In this document: piece by piece, positions 1-7,890 of the stretch
Layout: every line of letters starts with the position of its first letter
Numbering within the stretch: position 1 is the stretch's first letter
From: Companilactobacillus tucceti DSM 20183
GTDB taxonomy: Bacteria > Bacillota > Bacilli > Lactobacillales > Lactobacillaceae
Direction of reading: 5' to 3'
DNA length: 64,000 nucleotides
Assembly (NCBI RefSeq): GCF_001434665.1
Contig: NZ_AZDG01000001.1
Coordinates: forward strand, 62,001 to 126,000
The notes under the pieces: model-generated
What the model saw: only the letters and a program-made list of their open reading frames with translations
Told to the model about the DNA's origin: nothing
Database searches by the model: none
Program-made: the position numbers and the translations under genes

Positions 1-16
1 TTTGTTGTTTAGCCAT
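1..16 (-). CDS. 5' end of a divergent gene, cut by the window edge
   Basis: Read on the minus strand, an ATG at 16-14 is followed by the codons for Met-Ala-Lys-Gln-Gln before the window ends. A strong ribosome-binding site, GGAGG at 30-26, lies nine bases upstream. That spacing and strength make a real divergent start likely. Five residues are too few to name a product. Confidence 0.5.
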
Positions 17-98
17 AATGTCATACCTCCTATCCTTGATTACATTATGGCGTATTTTTGTAAAAATATCTATAAAATTGGCGTTAGAGGTGGATTTT

Positions 99-1034
99 TT
101 GGAAAAAATTATAGCAATCGTGGGTCCAACCGCTGTTGGAAAGAGTGCTTTAGGTATTAACTTGGCACAAAAATTTGATGGAGAGATAATTTCTGGCGAT
201 TCTATGCAGATATATCGTCATTTAGATATTGGTACAGCCAAAGACTCTCCTGAGGAATTAAAACTCGTTAGACATCATTTGGTGGACATATGTAATGTAA
301 ATCAGCGATATACAGTTAAAGATTTTCAGGAAAAATCTGTTCAAATCGTTCATGAACTTAGTAAAAATAATAAGATTCCGTTTGTTGTTGGGGGAACGGG
401 ATTTTATCTGAACTCCTTAGTACAGAACCTTAATCTGGGTGGATCATCATCTGGAGATGATAAATTACGAGAAGAATTATTAAATTTGGAAAAAAGTGGT
501 AAATTAGAAGTATTACAAAATATCTTGAAAAAAACTGACAGAGTTGCTTTTGATTCGATAGATATTAGTAATTCACGACGTGTTATACGTGCAATTGAAG
601 TTTATAAGACAACTGGAAAATCTATCACTGAACAAGAAAATGGTTCTAAGTGGGCTGATTTTTATATTATAGGACTAACTGACGATCGCGATAAGTTATA
701 TGATCGTATTAATTTGAGAGTCGATAAAATGGTTGATATGGGACTTATAGAGGAAGCTAAATTAGTTTATGATAACCAAGATGATATACCACAGGCTAAA
801 AATGGTATTGGCTATAAAGAACTATTCCCTTATTTTGACGGAACTTCTAGCTTAGATGATTGTTTGGACGAGATAAAGAAAAATTCTCGTCATTTTGCTA
901 AAAGGCAGCTGACTTATTTTAGAAATCAAATGAATGTAGATTGGTATAACATTAGTGATGTGACTGACTACCAGCAAGTAATCAGTCAAAAGATAGAAAA
1001 ATTTTTAGGAGGAAGAAATGACTACTTGGGATAA
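99..1034 (+). CDS. miaA: tRNA dimethylallyltransferase
   Basis: MiaA transfers a dimethylallyl group from DMAPP to A37 of tRNAs that read UNN codons, the first step of (m)i6A37 synthesis. The Walker A-like GPTAVGKS lies at residues 9-16, followed by the family motif GDSMQIYRHLDIGTAK. The frame opens further upstream, but the TTG at 99 is chosen because GAGGTGG at 87-93 gives correct spacing and the protein then begins directly at the P-loop strand, giving 311 aa, normal for the family. The 3' end overlaps ynbB by 17 bp, so the two are translationally linked. The order miaA-ynbB is common in Firmicutes. Confidence 0.93.
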   Translation: MEKIIAIVGPTAVGKSALGINLAQKFDGEIISGDSMQIYRHLDIGTAKDSPEELKLVRHHLVDICNVNQRYTVKDFQEKSVQIVHELSKNNKIPFVVGGTGFYLNSLVQNLNLGGSSSGDDKLREELLNLEKSGKLEVLQNILKKTDRVAFDSIDISNSRRVIRAIEVYKTTGKSITEQENGSKWADFYIIGLTDDRDKLYDRINLRVDKMVDMGLIEEAKLVYDNQDDIPQAKNGIGYKELFPYFDGTSSLDDCLDEIKKNSRHFAKRQLTYFRNQMNVDWYNISDVTDYQQVISQKIEKFLGGRNDYLG

Positions 1035-2271
1035 AGAATTTCCAGATAAACTAAAGGAAGTTATCAAGAAAACAGATCAACAAATTTCTGATAAATTATC
1101 TGAGATCGACAATCGAGTTTTAGATAATCAAGATAAAGTTTTAACTGCCTTTCGCAATGAGGGAATTGACGAAAGTAGTTTACTTGGAACAACTGGTTAT
1201 GGGGATGATGACCGTGGTCGCGATCAATTAGAAGCTATATATGCGGATGTTTTTAAAACTGAAGCTGCATTAGTTAGACCACAATTTGTTTCGGGTACAC
1301 ATACTTTAGCTACAGCATTGTTTGGAATGCTTCGTCCAGGAAATAATTTGCTATATGTAACTGGCGAACCATACGATACTATGCAAGAAGTAGTGGGAAC
1401 AGCTGGAAATAAAAAGGGTTCATTAATAGATTATAAGATTGGCTTTGATTTTGTTGAGATGATCGGCGACAAGGTTGATTTTGCAACTATGGAAAAGAAA
1501 ATAAAAGAGCAGACTCCTAAAGTTATTGCAATTCAAAGATCTAGAGGTTATTCAACTCGAAAGAGTTTAACAGTCGCTGAAATTGCTGAAATTATCAAGC
1601 ATATTCGTTCTGTGAAACCGGATGCAATTGTGTTCGTTGACAATTGTTACGGAGAATTTTCCGAAACTATCGAACCAACTGAAGTTGGCGCAGATATTAT
1701 GGCAGGATCTTTAATTAAGAATGCCGGTGGTGGTCTAGCTAGAACTGGTGGATATATTGTCGGTAAAAAAGAATTAGTTGAACTATCTAGCTATCGTTTA
1801 ACTGCTCCTGGAATTGGTGATTCTGAGGGAGCAACTATTGATCGTCAAGCTGAAATGTTCCAAGGATTTTTTATGGCACCTCGAGTTACAGGTAATGCTA
1901 TTAAAGGAGCAATCTTTGAAGCAGCCATCTTTGAAAATCTTGGTTTGAACGTTTCACCTAAGTGGAATGAAGACAGAACCGATTTAATTCAAACTATTAC
2001 TTTTAATGATCCTGAAAAAATGGTTCAGTTTACTAAAATGGTTCAAAAGTTCTCACCAATTGATTCAAACGTTTTGCCAATACCTAGTCCGATGTCAGGG
2101 TATGAAGATGAAGTCGTTATGGCTGCAGGTACGTTTGTTTCAGGTGCCAGTGTAGAATTTTCTGCAGATGGTCCAATGCGTGCCCCATACATTATTTATA
2201 TCCAGGGAGGATTAACTTACGAGCATGTTAAAATCGCCATTTCAAATGCATGTAAAGAGTTATTCTTTTAA
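1018..2271 (+). CDS. ynbB: PLP-dependent methionine gamma-lyase / aluminium resistance family protein (YnbB)
   Basis: This 417-residue protein belongs to the fold-type I PLP enzymes annotated as methionine gamma-lyase-like or aluminium-resistance protein. The expected landmarks are visible: an N-terminal GTTGYGYDD-like segment (here GTTGYGDDDRGRD), the VFVDNCYGEF strand with the cofactor-contacting Asp, and GSLIKNAGGG, where the lysine should form the Schiff base with PLP. The ATG at 1018 has AGGAGG directly upstream and lies inside the end of miaA. The true substrate is not established for this family. In many Bacilli glnR-glnA follow; here they are absent and a micro-ORF and a tRNA follow instead. 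Confidence 0.85.
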   Translation: MTTWDKEFPDKLKEVIKKTDQQISDKLSEIDNRVLDNQDKVLTAFRNEGIDESSLLGTTGYGDDDRGRDQLEAIYADVFKTEAALVRPQFVSGTHTLATALFGMLRPGNNLLYVTGEPYDTMQEVVGTAGNKKGSLIDYKIGFDFVEMIGDKVDFATMEKKIKEQTPKVIAIQRSRGYSTRKSLTVAEIAEIIKHIRSVKPDAIVFVDNCYGEFSETIEPTEVGADIMAGSLIKNAGGGLARTGGYIVGKKELVELSSYRLTAPGIGDSEGATIDRQAEMFQGFFMAPRVTGNAIKGAIFEAAIFENLGLNVSPKWNEDRTDLIQTITFNDPEKMVQFTKMVQKFSPIDSNVLPIPSPMSGYEDEVVMAAGTFVSGASVEFSADGPMRAPYIIYIQGGLTYEHVKIAISNACKELFF

Positions 2272-2375
2272 TAATGTAAGTATCTTAGTTATTTAATTGA
2301 AATTATCAGCAATCAAAGATATTGTCCAGATACGGATGACATAAAAAGCTGTCTTAAAACTTGGAGTGTGGGTCT

Positions 2376-2486
2376 ATGAAACTAGAAAACTTAATTCAAA
2401 TTGTAAAGAATGATAGTCCTAAGGATTCCAAGGATGTTGTTCATGATCGCGAAATTGCTGCTGAATTAGAGAAAGAAAATAAATAA
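2376..2486 (+). CDS. 36-residue hypothetical micro-protein
   Basis: A short frame runs from the ATG at 2376 to TAA at 2484-2486 and encodes 36 residues that are highly charged (many K, D and E), soluble and without a membrane segment. It has a GGAG ribosome-binding site at 2363-2366 and ends six bases before a perfect terminator hairpin, so it has the layout of a real short transcript. Just upstream, 2319-2342 can form a nine-pair hairpin containing G-U pairs and one mismatch. I do not recognise the peptide. It could also be a regulatory small RNA with a chance reading frame. Confidence 0.45.
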   Translation: MKLENLIQIVKNDSPKDSKDVVHDREIAAELEKENK

Positions 2487-2491
2487 TGATT

Positions 2492-2520
2492 AAACTAGAT
2501 CGTAAGATCTAGTTTTTTTA
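2492..2520 (+). terminator. Intrinsic terminator after the micro-ORF
   Basis: A perfect ten-pair stem, AAACTAGATC (2492-2501) with GATCTAGTTT (2506-2515), closed by the tetraloop GTAA and followed by T residues. It ends the micro-ORF/ynbB transcript before the tRNA promoter. Confidence 0.85.
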
Positions 2521-2553
2521 GTCTAATAAAAATGATTTTTTTTATTTTTCCCG

Positions 2554-2583
2554 TTGACATATAACAGGTACATTATCTATAAT
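2554..2583 (+). promoter_or_regulatory. Sigma-A promoter of the tRNA-Arg gene
   Basis: Perfect consensus -35 TTGACA (2554-2559) and -10 TATAAT (2578-2583) separated by 18 bp, with the tRNA beginning 12 bases downstream. Confidence 0.9.
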
Positions 2584-2595
2584 AGTACAAGTGAT

Positions 2596-2669
2596 GTCGC
2601 AGTGGCTCAGCTGGATAGAGCAACGGTCTTCTAAACCGTAGGTCGTGAGTTCGAATCTCACCTGCGGCA
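2596..2669 (+). tRNA. tRNA-Arg (anticodon TCT)
   Basis: The cloverleaf can be drawn by eye. The acceptor stem GTCGCAG (2596-2602) pairs with CTGCGGC (2662-2668) with one T-G pair. The D arm contains GGCTCAGCTGGATAGAG, the anticodon stem ACGGT/ACCGT carries the loop CTTCTAA with anticodon TCT, and the T arm contains GTTCGAATC. The discriminator base is A at 2669 and CCA is not encoded. It decodes AGA, a main arginine codon in AT-rich genomes. It is a single gene with its own promoter and terminator. Confidence 0.97.
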
Positions 2670-2674
2670 TAATT

Positions 2675-2715
2675 AAAAAGTCGTAAGTATTGTTTATCAA
2701 TACTTACGACTTTTT
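2675..2715. terminator. Terminator after tRNA-Arg, symmetric
   Basis: A perfect 18-pair inverted repeat, AAAAAGTCGTAAGTATTG (2675-2692) and its complement (2698-2715), with a five-base loop. A-runs and T-runs flank both sides, so it can end the tRNA transcript on + and the small gene at 2748-3032 on -. Confidence 0.9.
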
Positions 2716-2747
2716 CTTTTGCCTTTTTAATTTCAATTTAAATAATT

Positions 2748-3032
2748 TTATTCTCTGGTTATGCTTAAGATTGAAGAAGTTTTTATTGATCTTGAATTAT
2801 CTTTTCCAATAGTAAACCAATCACTTGTACCTAATAGACCCTCAATTTTAGCTACTTCGTCAATAGAATTATATTGCTTGCCATCTTTGAAGTATCCCTC
2901 AAAGATTTGTTCCAAATAATATGTGTCTCCCTCGTCGCTAAAGCGTGATGAAAGAGCTTTACTTGTTTTTATGTATGTATCTGGTTTAATCTCAATCGTT
3001 TCTCCATTGATTAAAGTAATGATTATGTTCAT
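2748..3032 (-). CDS. Hypothetical small protein, 94 aa
   Basis: I do not recognise a family. The protein starts with a short beta-like segment (IIITLINGETIEIKPDTYI) and is otherwise polar, with no signal peptide or membrane segment. The frame opens with a GTG at 3041, but the ATG at 3032 is preferred because AGGGGG at 3046-3041 then sits eight bases upstream. An extended -10, TGC-TATACT (3061-3053 on the minus strand), lies just before the ribosome-binding site. The gene stands alone between the tRNA terminator and another small minus-strand gene. Confidence 0.65.
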   Translation of the reverse strand: MNIIITLINGETIEIKPDTYIKTSKALSSRFSDEGDTYYLEQIFEGYFKDGKQYNSIDEVAKIEGLLGTSDWFTIGKDNSRSIKTSSILSITRE

Positions 3033-3052
3033 AAGATTCACCCCCTAAGCCA

Positions 3053-3061
3053 AGTATAGCA
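3053..3061 (-). promoter_or_regulatory. Extended -10 promoter element of the 94-aa gene
   Basis: On the minus strand TGC is followed by TATACT (3058-3053), an extended -10 element, about 20 bases upstream of the ATG at 3032. No convincing -35 is seen, which is tolerated with an extended -10. Confidence 0.4.
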
Positions 3062-3174
3062 AAATACTGATATTAATTGATTGTAAGCACTAACTTTTTT
3101 TCGGATTGTTTTTATTATTGAAATAATTCGAATAAAAAAATCGATAACTGAAAGTGTTACCTTCAATATATCGA

Positions 3175-3366
3175 CTAATTAAGTTCTTCAATCAATTCTT
3201 TTTTACGAGTATCCATTATTTCTTGCAATTCTTTAAGATCATCTAAAGTAGATTTTTTGCGGATAAAACTTCTAGCAGAAGATCGCATAGCAATATAATT
3301 AGCACGCTCTTTATTGTTTTTGTGCCATTTCCTATTTGCCTCTCGTTGTGCATCTGTTAAAACCAT
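3175..3366 (-). CDS. Hypothetical small basic protein, 63 aa
   Basis: The protein is short, highly charged and predicted helical. It begins with LTDAQREANRKWHKNNKE and has a C-terminal helix of E, L, K and R. Small proteins with this pattern occur in lactobacilli and their phages and plasmids, but no function is known to me. The ATG has GGAG (AAAGGAGAATAAT) upstream and a good promoter further up. It shares no operon with its neighbour at 2748-3032, which has its own promoter element. Confidence 0.65.
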   Translation of the reverse strand: MVLTDAQREANRKWHKNNKERANYIAMRSSARSFIRKKSTLDDLKELQEIMDTRKKELIEELN

Positions 3367-3397
3367 ATTATTCTCCTTTAATTCCCCTGTTTACAAG

Positions 3398-3427
3398 ATT
3401 ATACACAGTTGCTTTAAATCAAATCAA
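3398..3427 (-). promoter_or_regulatory. Promoter of the 63-aa gene
   Basis: On the minus strand -35 TTGATT (3427-3422) and -10 TATAAT (3403-3398) are separated by 18 bp, about 30 bases upstream of the ATG at 3366. Confidence 0.7.
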
Positions 3428-3576
3428 GAATTTTCATAAAATGAACCTACAAAAAAATAATCTTTTGAGACAAATACTCATAATAGATATTTCTTGTAGA
3501 TTATTTTGATTGTTATACAATTATTATTAAAATAATTCATTATATAGTAAGTTTTAAAAAAGGGTTGAGGAAATTT

Positions 3577-4947
3577 ATGGAAAAAGTAATTGATACCACG
3601 ACCGGAAGGTTCCAGGGGACGGAAACGGCTAATGGTGTTAAGTTTTTAGGTGTTAAATTTGGACATCCTAGAAGATTTCAGCGTGCCGTACCTTACCGTG
3701 CCAAAAAGAAACTTTCATTTGCTACACGCTATGGTACGCAACCAATGCAAGAAGCTGCATTGGATAATGATTACAATGATATTAAATTTGGTGAGGACTG
3801 TTTGAATTTAGATCTCTCCACACCAAATCCGAATGGTAAATTTCCAATTGTCATTGAATTTTATGGTGGCGGTTTTCTTCATGGTGGAACTTTAAGAAAA
3901 GTAATGCCATGGCTTGATAATAATCAAGTTATACATGTAGTGCCTAATTATCGATTAGGTCTGTTTGGATGGGCCAACGTTGATGGCGGTGATACTAATG
4001 TCGGCCTTTCTGATCAAATTTTAGCTATTGAATGGGTCATTGATAATGCTGATAAATTTGGCGGCGATGTTGACGATATTACGTTGATAGGCCATTCGGC
4101 TGGCGGTAAGTCAATTGCTGCATTGATGGCGTCAAATTCAACCGTTTTAGATAAAGTGAAAAAAGTCGTCCTATTTAGTGGATCATTACAAACAATTAGA
4201 GATAAGAAGACTGCAGATATAGTTTTGCAAAGATTTTGTGAAAAAAATAAGGTTACTTCTAAAGACTTATTTAATCTAACTGACGATGGATTATTACTTG
4301 CTCAAAACAAATGTACAGGTAAACACTTGGCAAGAAACTGGTTTGGTCCAATTGTGGATGAAGATCTTATTTCTGATAATTGGAAAGATGTTTTAATAGA
4401 TCGTCAAAAGAGAACTGGTTTTAAAACCTTAGTTGAAGCTGGTAGTAATGAACTTATTGAACTTGATAAATTTTCAATTGATGAATTGAAAGATACAGTT
4501 TTGACGGATCTTTTTGGTGAGAATAGTAAAATCATTTTGGGTCAATTGCCCGATGACTATTCAAAAGATGAACTTCTAAAATTAGTTGGAGAGGCAATGT
4601 ATACATATCCCGCCGATAGAACTGCGCAACTTCTGAAGGATAATGGTGAGGTATATGGCAACTATTCGAATGTGATAGATGGTCGTCATGGGGGTAATGT
4701 TAAGTATCTTGCAACTAAAAATTCAGATCTTCCAATAGATCAGAGGAAAAACCAGAAGTTCTATTTACAATTAATAATGGATTTTATTATCAACGGAAAG
4801 CCATACAACGATAATTTGAAATACGAGTGGCCATTATTTGATGATAATCAATTAGTAATGAAATTGGACCCCGATGATATCAGTAGTGTATCGATGATAA
4901 GTCATCAATGGATCAAAGATTTGCCATGGCAAACATATAAATTATAA
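3577..4947 (+). CDS. Type-B carboxylesterase (alpha/beta hydrolase)
   Basis: The 456-residue protein belongs to the carboxylesterase type B/para-nitrobenzyl esterase group and should hydrolyse carboxylic esters in the cytoplasm. The oxyanion-hole segment FYGGGFLHGG lies at about residues 95-104 and the nucleophile elbow GHSAGG carries Ser174; most family members have Glu rather than His before the serine. A later GRHGG segment is the likely site of the catalytic histidine. The ATG at 3577 is chosen over the upstream TTG (3565) because GAGG at 3567-3570 is correctly spaced for it. There is no signal peptide. The natural substrate is unknown. A possible promoter, TTGTAG-16-TACAAT, lies at 3494-3521. 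The gene is monocistronic. Confidence 0.85.
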   Translation: MEKVIDTTTGRFQGTETANGVKFLGVKFGHPRRFQRAVPYRAKKKLSFATRYGTQPMQEAALDNDYNDIKFGEDCLNLDLSTPNPNGKFPIVIEFYGGGFLHGGTLRKVMPWLDNNQVIHVVPNYRLGLFGWANVDGGDTNVGLSDQILAIEWVIDNADKFGGDVDDITLIGHSAGGKSIAALMASNSTVLDKVKKVVLFSGSLQTIRDKKTADIVLQRFCEKNKVTSKDLFNLTDDGLLLAQNKCTGKHLARNWFGPIVDEDLISDNWKDVLIDRQKRTGFKTLVEAGSNELIELDKFSIDELKDTVLTDLFGENSKIILGQLPDDYSKDELLKLVGEAMYTYPADRTAQLLKDNGEVYGNYSNVIDGRHGGNVKYLATKNSDLPIDQRKNQKFYLQLIMDFIINGKPYNDNLKYEWPLFDDNQLVMKLDPDDISSVSMISHQWIKDLPWQTYKL

Positions 4948-5010
4948 AAAAATAAGCGTTAATTTATGTTGATGTATCAATTATTTGAGCGTGTTGGAAA
5001 AAATATAGTA

Positions 5011-5039
5011 TTGCAATTCGAAAAGAATGATTTTAAAAT
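5011..5039 (+). promoter_or_regulatory. Promoter of the small membrane protein gene
   Basis: -35 TTGCAA (5011-5016) and -10 TAAAAT (5034-5039) are separated by 17 bp. A perfect six-pair hairpin, TAAGCG/CGCTTA (5061-5066 and 5073-5078), follows in the leader just before the ribosome-binding site and could be an operator or RNA element. Confidence 0.55.
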
Positions 5040-5098
5040 ATGGTTGTTGTGCTTAAAGTTTAAGCGATAAAACGCTTAGGATTTTCGAGGTGGGATGC

Positions 5099-5344
5099 TT
5101 GAAAAGAGAGTATTCATATTTAATTACGATAGCTTTTATACTGTTTGATTTAGTTGTTTCAGTTTTGACACAATTAAATGTCATTAGTAATTTAGCTGGA
5201 ATAATGATAGGAATCTTTTTAATTGCAGCTTTGATCATATTGACCAGAGTTACAAGGGGAATTAACCTTAGACGTGCTAGAGTTGCTATATCGTTTTTTA
5301 TGGCTCTATTCTTGTCACTGATGTTTACGTCTTTGGCAGTTTAA
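5099..5344 (+). CDS. Small membrane protein with three predicted helices, 81 aa
   Basis: I do not recognise a family. After a short basic N-terminus (MKREYS) the protein has three hydrophobic segments, roughly residues 8-25, 30-48 and 62-79, with a basic loop (RVTRGINLRRAR) between the second and third. The TTG at 5099 is preferred to the GTG at 5090 because GAGGTGG (5087-5093) is then spaced correctly. It has its own promoter and terminator, so it is transcribed alone. Confidence 0.65.
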   Translation: MKREYSYLITIAFILFDLVVSVLTQLNVISNLAGIMIGIFLIAALIILTRVTRGINLRRARVAISFFMALFLSLMFTSLAV

Positions 5345-5360
5345 TTAATTTGAATATTTG

Positions 5361-5400
5361 AAAAAGATTGTTGCAATGTATTTTGCTTCAATCTTTTTTA
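5361..5400 (+). terminator. Intrinsic terminator
   Basis: AAAAAGATTG (5361-5370) pairs with CAATCTTTTT (5389-5398). The inner GCAA/TTGC extends the stem, and a T-run follows. Confidence 0.8.
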
Positions 5401-5443
5401 GTGTACTCTAAAATATATATTGTTTATAAGAGGAGTATTGGGC

Positions 5444-7099
5444 ATGTCCAACAAAGCATTAAAGCGAACTATCTTAGGGACGATTTTTTTGGTCCTGAGT
5501 ATTTTATATACGATTTTATTTTCTCCACATGCAACTATCCGACTGTTAGACAGTTATGACATGCTGTTTCATTTGAATAGGGTAAATAGTCTAGGGAATA
5601 TTTTAGTGTCCCCGGTAAATTTTAATTATTGGGATCATGTTGGTAATTTTACAAGTGTATTTTATCCATGGCTTACTTTAACTCCAGGGTATTTTATTTT
5701 TAAGTTAGTTTCAGATCCTATTATTGGATTTTTGATATTTCTAACGTTAATTACATTTCTTACTTTTGTTAGTTCGTATTACTTCATGTCGAAATTTTCT
5801 AAGGACACTCTACAGGCGTTCTTATTTTCAATCATATATACGTTATCTTTCTTTAGAGTAGCTAGTGTGTTTTATAGGGTGGGGTTAGCTGAATATATTT
5901 CTTATATTTTTATTCCACTGATTTTTTATTCCTTTGCGGAAATTTTGTCTGGTAAATTTAATAAGTGGCCATTATTTGTACTTGGGTTAACGCTGACCAT
6001 TTTGACCCATCCACTCACGGCATTTATTACTGTTATTATGTTGATACCATTAGTATTTTTTGTGCTTTTTTCAAAAGTCTCACATAGTTTTAAATATTGG
6101 GGGCAACTGATTTTAGCTGGGCTGCAATCAATAGTTTTGGTTATTATTATTTCTTGTGGCTTTATCTTGCCAATGGTTGAACAAAAAAGGGCACTTGCAA
6201 CTAACAGGCCTGCGTTACTGAACTTAGCTCAAATGGCACAAAAACCGGTTGATTTGTTTAATAACGCATTGCATACAGATGTTAGAAGTTATTCTATTGG
6301 AATTATTTCTTTATTAACGATTGCTGTAATTTTGATTTTTATCTGGAAGGATAAGTTGAAATACCAAATAGTAGCGATTGAAGGATTAATTGCATTGTTT
6401 TTATCTACAAATATTTTTCCTTGGCATTTTGTACAGAATACCTTTTTTAATTTAATGCAATTTCCATGGCGCTTTTTAAACATGGTTACGTTTTTCTTTG
6501 CTATTTATTTGAGTCATATTTTGGCCAAACTAATGAAGAATCGTTCTTCATTGACTAAATTGTCGGTTCTGATTTTGACGACTATTGCTTGCGGTAGTCA
6601 AGTTTATTTGAGTGGTACAAAGGTAAATAGTCAACCAGCTCCATTTGCTATTGTTAATTCGAAAAATGCTGATCAAAAAATCAAGAATTTTCATCAAGAA
6701 GATTATTATCCTTTGCAGAGTTTACCTTATAGTAATGAAATTAAGAATCATAAGTTTATCGTCAATGGAAAGAAAGAGAAATTGCCATTTACTACAACGC
6801 AGAATTCTTATTTAGTTAAGTACTATAGTAAGGACCCTGTAAAATTGGATATTCCAGTTTTGTTTTATAAGGGCTTAGATGTATCAATTAATAATGAGAC
6901 TATTAGTCCTAAGATCTCTAAACGGGGAACGATTCAAATTAAGACACAACAAGGACAAAATAATATTCAAATAAAATATCACTATACTAGGATTGCCATT
7001 ATTTCAATGTCGATCAGTCTAGTTGGAATTGTGATTTTAATTTGGTTATTAGTTAACAATGGACGATGGTCATTTAGAAAACTTATTAAAGATAGTTGA
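5444..7099 (+). CDS. Polytopic membrane protein, GT-C/PTPS-related type (COG5617-like)
   Basis: This 551-residue integral membrane protein has about ten to eleven hydrophobic segments, followed by a C-terminal part of about 130 residues with beta character and a last helix near the end. The segment LLDSYDMLFHLNRVNSLGN after the first helix resembles the D...FH..R motif of large membrane proteins related to GT-C glycosyltransferases (the '6-pyruvoyl-tetrahydropterin synthase related' membrane family). That suggests a role with lipid-linked sugars or cell-surface polymers, but this is inference. The ATG at 5444 has AGGAG (5431-5435) upstream. Its stop codon overlaps the -35 of the rplU promoter. 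It does not belong to the rplU operon. Confidence 0.7.
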   Translation: MSNKALKRTILGTIFLVLSILYTILFSPHATIRLLDSYDMLFHLNRVNSLGNILVSPVNFNYWDHVGNFTSVFYPWLTLTPGYFIFKLVSDPIIGFLIFLTLITFLTFVSSYYFMSKFSKDTLQAFLFSIIYTLSFFRVASVFYRVGLAEYISYIFIPLIFYSFAEILSGKFNKWPLFVLGLTLTILTHPLTAFITVIMLIPLVFFVLFSKVSHSFKYWGQLILAGLQSIVLVIIISCGFILPMVEQKRALATNRPALLNLAQMAQKPVDLFNNALHTDVRSYSIGIISLLTIAVILIFIWKDKLKYQIVAIEGLIALFLSTNIFPWHFVQNTFFNLMQFPWRFLNMVTFFFAIYLSHILAKLMKNRSSLTKLSVLILTTIACGSQVYLSGTKVNSQPAPFAIVNSKNADQKIKNFHQEDYYPLQSLPYSNEIKNHKFIVNGKKEKLPFTTTQNSYLVKYYSKDPVKLDIPVLFYKGLDVSINNETISPKISKRGTIQIKTQQGQNNIQIKYHYTRIAIISMSISLVGIVILIWLLVNNGRWSFRKLIKDS

Positions 7100-7124
7100 A
7101 AAATATCTTAATATTTGCTATATT
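7096..7124 (+). promoter_or_regulatory. Promoter of the rplU-prp-rpmA operon
   Basis: -35 TTGAAA (7096-7101) and -10 TATATT (7119-7124) with 17 bp spacing. The -35 overlaps the stop codon of the preceding membrane protein gene. Confidence 0.8.
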
Positions 7125-7130
7125 TTATTA

Positions 7131-7215
7131 GTTGCAATCACTATTGCATCTACAACCGCTCAAAATCAGGTTTAAGTCGTAGGCACCTGATTGGCGAGTC
7201 TTAGAAGGGAGTGTA
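7131..7215 (+). ncRNA. Ribosomal protein L21 leader
   Basis: The untranslated region between the promoter and rplU is short and GC-richer than its surroundings. It contains complementary segments such as AATCAGGT (7164-7171) with CACCTGATT about 15 bases later. Position and look match the L21 leader family found before rplU in Firmicutes, thought to mediate feedback by L21. The family assignment rests on position and recalled pattern; a covariance-model search would settle it. Confidence 0.65.
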
Positions 7216-7221
7216 CACACT

Positions 7222-7533
7222 ATGTACGCAATTATTAAAACTGGTGGTAAGCAATATAAGGTTGAAGAAAATGACTCAATCTTTATTGAAAAACTTGATG
7301 TTAAAGAAGGGGACGCTGTTACATTTGACGATGTAATTTTGGTTTCTGACGGAGACAGTATTAAAGTTGGAGATCCTGTTGTAGCAGGTGCTTCAGTTAC
7401 AGGTAAAGTTGAAAAACAAGGTAAGGACAAGAAAGTTGTTACTTACAAATACAAACCTAAGAAGCATTCACATACTAAGACAGGCCACCGTCAACCATAT
7501 ACAAGAGTACTTATTGACAGTATCAAGGCTTAG
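7222..7533 (+). CDS. rplU: 50S ribosomal protein L21
   Basis: L21 binds 23S rRNA in the large subunit. The 103-residue length and the N-terminus [15 protein letters not shown] are typical, as is the basic C-terminal [15 protein letters not shown] segment. It is the first gene of the operon with prp and rpmA, preceded by GAAGGGAG and the L21 leader. prp begins two bases after its stop. Confidence 0.98.
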   Translation: MYAIIKTGGKQYKVEENDSIFIEKLDVKEGDAVTFDDVILVSDGDSIKVGDPVVAGASVTGKVEKQGKDKKVVTYKYKPKKHSHTKTGHRQPYTRVLIDSIKA

Positions 7534-7535
7534 TT

Positions 7536-7874
7536 ATGATTAGAGCAAGTTTTTACCAGAATGGATCACATATTCAATCATTTTTGATCAAGGGACATGC
7601 TGATTCTGGACCATACGGTCAGGATCTTGTCTGTGCAGCTGTTTCGGCAGTTTCAATTGGTACGATCAATAATCTGGAAAAACTTACCAATGATAGTCCT
7701 ATCGTAGTTCTCGATGAGGAAAACGGAGGACATCTTGGTTGTCGCTTTGACAAAGAAGTATCCCATGATACGGCTTTGTTATTGGAGAACTTATATTGGA
7801 CGTTGAAAGACATTCAGGAAAGTTATCCTAAAAATATAGAAGTTCAGATCCAAAAAAATAAAATCGACTTTTAA
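7536..7874 (+). CDS. prp: Ribosomal-processing cysteine protease Prp
   Basis: Prp (YsxB) removes the N-terminal extension of ribosomal protein L27 in Firmicutes. The catalytic pair is visible: His21 in IKGHADSGPYGQD and Cys33 in LVCAAVSA. The length of 112 residues is normal. It is placed between rplU and rpmA, the conserved arrangement, and its substrate rpmA follows 16 bases later with the matching cleavable extension. Confidence 0.93.
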   Translation: MIRASFYQNGSHIQSFLIKGHADSGPYGQDLVCAAVSAVSIGTINNLEKLTNDSPIVVLDEENGGHLGCRFDKEVSHDTALLLENLYWTLKDIQESYPKNIEVQIQKNKIDF

Positions 7875-7890
7875 TTAGGAGGTAAATTTC

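Noticed and set aside
18-98. Upstream extension of miaA to the ATG at 18
   Set aside because: The extra 27 residues are not family-like, the ATG lies in the ribosome-binding region of the divergent gene, and the TTG at 99 has a good ribosome-binding site.
2272-2375. GlnR operator after ynbB
   Set aside because: No TGTNA-N7-TNACA pattern was found; the glnRA genes are not present here.
2596-2669. Integrated element using tRNA-Arg as attachment site
   Set aside because: No integrase gene and no second copy of the tRNA 3' end was noticed in the following sequence.
4967-5071. 34-codon open frame between the esterase and the small membrane protein
   Set aside because: It has no ribosome-binding site, and the promoter for the next gene lies inside it.
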